A stretch of DNA of 18,207 nt from VAZQ01 sp050179645 (GTDB lineage: Bacteria; Pseudomonadota; Alphaproteobacteria; Rhizobiales; Xanthobacteraceae), in assembly GCA_050179645.1 (NCBI GenBank), contig JBFXEX010000113.1, forward strand, positions 1 to 18,207. The letters run 5' to 3'. The notes under the pieces are model-generated. The model made no database searches. It was not told where the DNA came from and saw only the letters and a list, made by a program, of their open reading frames with translations. Shown one piece after another: positions 14,795 to 18,207 of the stretch (positions are counted from its first letter, which is position 1; each line of letters begins with the position of its first letter). The position numbers and the translations under genes are program-made.

Positions 14795-14922
14795 GTTCAA
14801 TTGGCCTCACTACCCACGTCGCACCCCAAGTTTCGCAAAGCTGGCTCGCGGCCGGAATTTGGCGTTACAATGTAACATTGGCAAGTGCCGATCCGGCGCT
14901 TCCGCCATGTGACCTTCCGCCG

Positions 14923-15637
14923 TCATTCGGCTGCCTGAAGGTTTGCGGTCGCGGCCACTTTGACTCGCCGCAAGTGCCGTCCTCGCAACCGGATCATGAT
15001 GCCGGTGGCCGCAAACAGCGCCGGCAGAATTCCTGTCACGAACACCAACACTCGCCAGACTGGCCCACCGCGCCCACTGTCGTGAATGCGCCGGATCCAT
15101 CCATAACGCCGCGCGGTCGCCGGCGAGCGGCACAGGCATACGCACCACATCGCCGGTGCGACCATTGATGCTGAGTGTGACGAGGTCGCCGTCGTCAGGT
15201 TCGCGCAACTGCACGCGCCAGAGCGGGCCGGTGTTGTTTGCCGCCTTCGCCGCTTCGCCCGGCGCGAGGCCGCGCGTCGCGTTCGCACCGGCAGTCGGCG
15301 GAAAGATGGCCCCCCGCCGCGCCCCGGGATGTGCGGTCAACTCCGCGACCAGCGCGCCATCAGGAGTGAGCCGTACGTTGCGCGCCAGGGGGTCAAAGCC
15401 GGGCCGCGCCAGCGGCGGATTCCGATGCAGCCAGCCGGCCATCGACGAGCGAAAATCGACGACATCCAACACCCGGCCCGTCTGTGGATCGAGATAGACC
15501 TTGACGATCCGCGGTGGACCAAGCTCGCCCAGCGCAACCCCGCGCGCCGTCAGGGATTCCGGTATCAGCAGAACCGCGAGGGCAGTACCGATCCAACGGT
15601 GCAGGCGGCAAGCTGCCCGGATACGCGGAAATGCCAT
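14923..15637 (-). pseudogene. PepSY-domain membrane protein, frameshifted and internally deleted
   Basis: The 5' part starts at ATG 15637 (AAGG 6 bases upstream) with RAACRLHRWIGTALAVLL, the usual first span of PepSY-TM proteins. It is followed by a PepSY-like VKVYLDPQTGRVLDVVDF and GWLHR. A second PepSY-like region comes next (RLTPDGALVAELTAHPGARR, WRVQLREPDDG, TGDVVRMPVPLAGDRAA). At 15096-15104 a tandem TCCATCCAT shifts the frame. The normal C-terminus, IRRIHDSGRGGPVWRVL with a last span VTGILPALFAATGIMI, continues in another frame to a stop at 14923. Removing one 4-bp copy gives a single 236-codon frame. Intact relatives I know are longer and have extra spans after GWLH, so a middle section also appears lost. 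Unrepaired, the first frame reads nonsense to 14810. Family members are linked to metal reduction or siderophore handling. Confidence 0.75.
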
Positions 15638-15727
15638 CGGAGACCTTGCGAACCAATCTTTCGCCGCGAACTGGCCTTTTGCGGGGTAAATCGCCGCTCG
15701 CCGCGCTATTACAGTCATTACGGTGCG

Positions 15728-15905
15728 CCATCAATGTATATCTAGTTTAGAATTGTTATCATTGTAATATCGCTTTAGATTTTATTGGGCTATTCTTGTT
15801 TCCATCTTGCAATTATCAAATATTCGGCCTCGGCACGATAAATGATTAATGATAAATTTCAATCATGTAATTATTACAAAGTAATAATTAGCAAATCCTG
15901 GTATT
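15728..15905. promoter_or_regulatory. A+T-rich control region upstream of the metal-uptake cluster
   Basis: This stretch is far more A+T-rich than its surroundings; by hand count 15761-15900 is about 29% G+C. It contains a perfect dyad, TAATTATTAC-AAA-GTAATAATTA (15868-15890), and a Fur-box-like series of GATAAA/TGATTA/ATGATA hexamers at 15837-15855. TTTAGA half-sites occur at 15746 and 15774, similar to halves of rhizobial Irr elements. All lie upstream of the first gene of the minus-strand cluster, so metal-dependent control is likely. The exact promoter and the regulator cannot be named. Confidence 0.5.
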
Positions 15906-16338
15906 AAATGTCGAGATATACTTGGAACGACGCCAAACGGCTGATCCAAGCCAGCCAGATTTGTAAATATGGCAGGCAATCCTGTGGGCTCCGGTCAGAC
16001 TTTCTGCCCAACCTGCCACCGAGGGGCCGCCCGTCGGGCACCTCAGCAGACTGCGCCAGGGCACCAGAAACCCGCCGAAAACGGTCAGAAGCCACAAATC
16101 ACGCACGGCTCTCGCATCGCATCGATTTTCTGGACGCAGAGCCTGGTCCGCGATGGGCCAGCCGCTCGCTACCCTTCGATCTCGATATGGGCGACCCGGC
16201 AACTGGCGACCGACCATTCCGAGCATAAGCGCGTGGTGTCGCTAACCAGCGTCTATTACAACCTGCTGCGGCAATGGGCAGAAGTGTGAGCGCGGGCGCC
16301 ACAGCGTGGCGACATTCAAATTTGCGACACCCCAAAAA
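15906..16338. other. Intergenic stretch with no recognisable gene
   Basis: Overlapping open frames exist on both strands (for example plus-strand ATGs at 15908 and 15969). None has a proper ribosome-binding site, none resembles a protein I know, and they overlap each other in different frames. I treat them as chance frames or decayed sequence. The boundary from A+T-rich to normal G+C DNA lies near 15930. Confidence 0.5.
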
Positions 16339-16340
16339 GC

Positions 16341-16370
16341 GAGAACCCCGCCGGGGAGAGCGGGGTTCTC
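16341..16370 (-). terminator. Strong intrinsic terminator for minus-strand transcription
   Basis: GAGAACCCCGC (16341-16351) and GCGGGGTTCTC (16360-16370) form a perfect 11-bp stem with an 8-base loop. Read on the minus strand it is followed by GCTTTTT, the classic U tract. The only minus-strand transcript I can propose to end here is a short RNA from 16372-16600, or originally the transcript of the tRNA-Gly gene whose 3' fragment lies at 16816-16862. Confidence 0.75.
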
Positions 16371-16371
16371 T

Positions 16372-16480
16372 GAAACTAGACGACCGAGGGGGGGGTCGGG
16401 GGGGACCGGGGATCGGCCGTCTAACTCGCCTGAGTAACCATTAGTCGCGGAGGCTGCGGGAAGGTTCGAGACCGTGCAAA
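16372..16480 (-). ncRNA. Candidate small RNA with a poly-C hairpin loop
   Basis: Directly before the minus-strand terminator a second stem forms: AGACGACCGA (16378-16387) with TCGGCCGTCT (16413-16422), 10 pairs including one G-U. In the minus-strand RNA its loop is almost pure C (runs of 4, 7 and 8). Two adjacent hairpins ending in a U tract are a typical small-RNA 3' end, and C-rich loops are known in alphaproteobacterial small RNAs that pair with ribosome-binding sites. No promoter could be fixed, so the 5' end is a guess. Confidence 0.3.
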
Positions 16481-16660
16481 TTTTTTTTGGACGATTTTTC
16501 CGGCAGATTTTGGCCAGAAACGATCGGATTTTTCGGAAGGCGAACAAATAGCTGCCAGAAAAGGCACGAAATCTGGTTTAACCGGCCTTTAACGCATCCT
16601 GAGCCACTATGCTCGGCAGGTTGGGGCCTTCACCGCTCCAACCTCCATTTGCTGAGGCCG

Positions 16661-16704
16661 TGAACCCCGGACGGGCGAACCCCCCTGCCGGGGTTCATCC
16701 TTTT
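16661..16704 (+). terminator. Terminator-like hairpin facing right
   Basis: TGAACCCCGG (16661-16670) and CCGGGGTTCA (16688-16697) form a perfect 10-bp stem with a 17-base loop, followed by TCCTTTT. No plus-strand protein gene precedes it, so it would end a short plus-strand transcript or serve as a boundary. It shares the GAACCCCG core with the hairpin at 16341-16370. The rest of 16490-16815 shows no gene. Confidence 0.45.
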
Positions 16705-16815
16705 GAGCCCAATTGGTCCCCGGCCGGTCATCCATACTCGACGGTCCAGGGCTTCCGTCGGAGCAATTGCGCCGGCCCTGCGACTGAGGGTTGAGCAATG
16801 AGGGTGAGTGAAATC

Positions 16816-16862
16816 TGGAGCGGGCGAAGGGAATCGAACCCTCGTATGCAGCTTGGGAAGCT
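16816..16862 (-). other. 3' fragment of tRNA-Gly(CCC); probable attachment (att) site
   Basis: Read on the minus strand, this is the 3' part of a tRNA-Gly: half of the anticodon stem (AGC), loop TTCCCAA with anticodon CCC (16855-16857), GCTGC, variable bases ATAC, T-arm GAGGG-TTCGATT-CCCTT, acceptor strand CGCCCGC, discriminator T and an encoded CCA (16816-16818). The match stops inside the anticodon stem: positions 27-28 no longer pair properly, and upstream there is no D-arm or GCGGGCG 5' acceptor strand. Such a fragment is the footprint left at the far end of an element integrated into a tRNA 3' end. The retained fragment faces the chromosomal DNA to the left, so the element should lie to the right, with the full tRNA beyond the window. 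Confidence 0.8.
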
Positions 16863-16980
16863 AGTCTTTTTGTAGTGTTTACAACCGGTTGATTGCAAAA
16901 CTTACCCTTCCCGACCGCAATTGCATCAATAGGTTATCTAGAAAATACAAAACTTGGCGGACCCGAGATTTGCTGAGCAT

Positions 16981-17232
16981 TTAAGCGCGCCTTCCCGGCT
17001 GGCCTATGGGAGGGAGGCTTTGATTTTCTTTGATTTTCCGCTCCAAATAATCAAGATTTATTCCGGCGTCCCGCAGCAGCTTTTGCGTTTCTGAATCGCG
17101 GCGCCCAATTTCTCCGGCACGCCGCGCCTCCCTCTCTGGCGGTCTGTCTGCTCCAAAGCCCCCGCCAAGCGTCCCCCTATCCTGTTGTGAATTAGCAACA
17201 GATGCAATGTCGCACGTGTGCCATGTTTGCAA
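16981..17232 (-). CDS. Small hypothetical protein near the island edge
   Basis: An 83-codon frame with a TTG at its upstream limit; the true start may be further in. The product is polar. Its C-terminal half, QKLLRDAGINLDYLERKIKE, looks like an amphipathic helix pair and reads more like real protein than chance. No family is recognised. It stands alone between the att-like tRNA fragment and the transposase remnant, in DNA with mixed base composition. It could equally be a decayed gene of the inserted element. Confidence 0.3.
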   Translation of the reverse strand: MQTWHTCDIASVANSQQDRGTLGGGFGADRPPEREARRAGEIGRRDSETQKLLRDAGINLDYLERKIKENQSLPPIGQPGRRA

Positions 17233-17367
17233 CGCCCGTTAGCGTAGGCGCGCGCGGCTCGGCGGGCGATAAAGGCCCCCGTAGTGTTGTCGCCGGCCGC
17301 GCAACTCTCACAGGTCGGTGGTCTAACGCGGCTACGATGTATCGGCAGGGAGGGAGCAAATAACTAA

Positions 17368-18207
17368 GATTTATTCCCCGCGATTTCTTCGGCCGGTGCG
17401 AGGATGGTGGGTAGCGAGGTCGGCTGGCATGGCGGCAAGGCGGCCATTCGGCGGCCGCGGGTGCGGCAGCGCGGCGGAACTGAACTGGAGCTTCCCAGCT
17501 GGACGGCGATCCAGAAGGCGGACCTTCTGTCGCGCTGGGCGTTCAACCAAATGCTGATCGGTGTGGCGACGCGCAAGTATGCGCGCTCGGTCCGACTGCC
17601 GGATGGCGATCTGGCCGGCCAGGCCAGGCGCGCCACGACCAAATCCTCGGTCTCGCGGCGGTTTGTGGCGCTGAGCACGGCGAAGCTGAGGGAATGGCTG
17701 GCGACTGACCTGTCGGGTCTCGACCTGCTGGTGATCCAGATCGACGGGCTGCGTGTCGGCGACCATGTACTGGTGGCGGCGATCGGCATCGACGGGGCTG
17801 GCGACAAACACGTGTTGGCAGTGGCCTTGGGAGCGACCGAGAACGCCGCCGTGGTCAAGACGCTGCTGGCCGATCTGGTCGAGCGCGGGCTGCAACCGGA
17901 TATCGCCCGCCTGTTCATCGTTGACGGTGCCAAGGCGCTGAACCGGGCGGTGCGCGACACCTTCGGTGGCTTTGCGCTGATCCAACGCTGCCAAGTGCAC
18001 AAGGGACGCAATATCGTGGAGCGGCTCGACCCGTCGTTGCACGCCGGCGTCAAAAAGGTGCTGCGCCAGGCTTGGGACAGTCCGACCGCCGAGCAGGCGG
18101 AACGGGTTCTCAGGAACCTGGCGCGCCGGCTCGATCACGATGCCCCTGGCGTCTCGGCTTCGATCCTCGAAGGGCTGGACGAAATGCTTACCGTGATCCG
18201 CTTGGGG
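17368..18207 (+). CDS. IS256-family (mutator-type) transposase, 5'-truncated, cut by the window end
   Basis: The frame is closed by a TAA at 17365-17367 and stays open from 17368 to the window edge; the first ATG is at 17404. The visible 280 residues match the IS256/mutator transposases frequent in Rhizobiales: GSEVGWHGGKAAIRRPRVRQ, KSSVSRRFVAL, DLSGLDLLVIQIDG with the first catalytic Asp, LFIVDGAKAL with the second Asp, RCQVHKGRNI and GVSASILEGLDE. The catalytic Glu would lie outside the window. Full-length relatives have roughly 80 more residues before GWHGG, and the DNA upstream of 17368 does not code for them in any frame I read. The copy therefore appears to have lost its 5' end and left terminal repeat. 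It is probably inactive and lies within the inferred integrated island. Confidence 0.8.

Noticed and set aside
13730..14912. Long plus-strand frames opposite exbB
   Set aside because: ExbB is unmistakable on the minus strand; these are antisense shadows.
15908..16289. Two overlapping plus-strand frames of 106 codons, one with a CPTC motif
   Set aside because: No ribosome-binding site, unfamiliar composition and conflicting frames on both strands; not enough to call a gene.
16816..16920. A complete tRNA-Gly interrupted by an intron
   Set aside because: No 5' acceptor strand (GCGGGCG) or D-arm is found within the upstream bases, and no intron structure is visible; a truncated fragment fits better.
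17364..18138. Minus-strand frames of 229 and 255 codons opposite the transposase
   Set aside because: The plus frame carries IS256 transposase motifs throughout; the antisense products show no family features.
1..18207. CRISPR array or phage-defence genes
   Set aside because: No regularly spaced repeats and no defence-type protein families were seen on either strand.

Overview
The window looks like chromosomal DNA of a high-G+C alphaproteobacterium, most likely Rhizobiales of the Bradyrhizobium/Rhodopseudomonas type. The supporting signs are a class I lysyl-tRNA synthetase with an alphaproteobacterial layout, an ExbB with a long proline-rich periplasmic leader, abundant GC-rich inverted repeats of the kind common in Bradyrhizobium, and an IS256-type transposase typical of that group. 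The assignment is an inference from gene content; no rRNA or complete tRNA is present to confirm it.

Positions 1-3425 (plus strand) hold a probable catabolic cluster: the C-terminal part of a cobalamin-independent methionine-synthase-like methyltransferase, a luciferase-like flavin oxidoreductase, a small cupin, and a two-domain extradiol dioxygenase of the VOC fold. A 135-bp REP-like cruciform separates the cupin from the dioxygenase. Positions 3430-6041 (minus strand) encode class I LysRS and a periplasmic amino-acid-type solute-binding protein. Positions 6150-8147 (plus strand) encode a membrane GT2 glycosyltransferase that carries a GspE/MshEN-like domain at its N-terminus, which suggests a regulated polysaccharide synthase.

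Positions 8210-15637 (minus strand) form one long co-oriented cluster that reads as a dedicated TonB-powered metal (probably copper) uptake and delivery system. In transcription order it runs: PepSY membrane protein (broken), ExbB, ExbD, TonB, a 60-residue membrane protein, SCO1/SenC copper chaperone, DUF2946 cysteine-rich membrane protein, TonB-dependent receptor, and a small secreted copper-uptake-associated protein. ExbB/ExbD/TonB would energise the receptor, and SCO would hand copper on to cytochrome oxidase assembly. A strongly A+T-rich stretch at about 15728-15905, with a perfect dyad, is the likely control region. The PepSY gene has a 4-bp tandem duplication that shifts its frame and also seems to lack its middle.

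Positions 15905-16815 have no convincing protein gene. They hold two strong terminator-like hairpins facing away from each other, one of them joined to a second hairpin with a poly-C loop, which makes a small-RNA candidate. At 16816-16862 lies only the 3' part of a tRNA-Gly(CCC) gene on the minus strand, cut off inside the anticodon stem. This is the classic scar of an element integrated into a tRNA gene. Everything to its right, including a small hypothetical ORF and a 5'-truncated IS256-family transposase that runs off the window, is probably the end of an integrated island.
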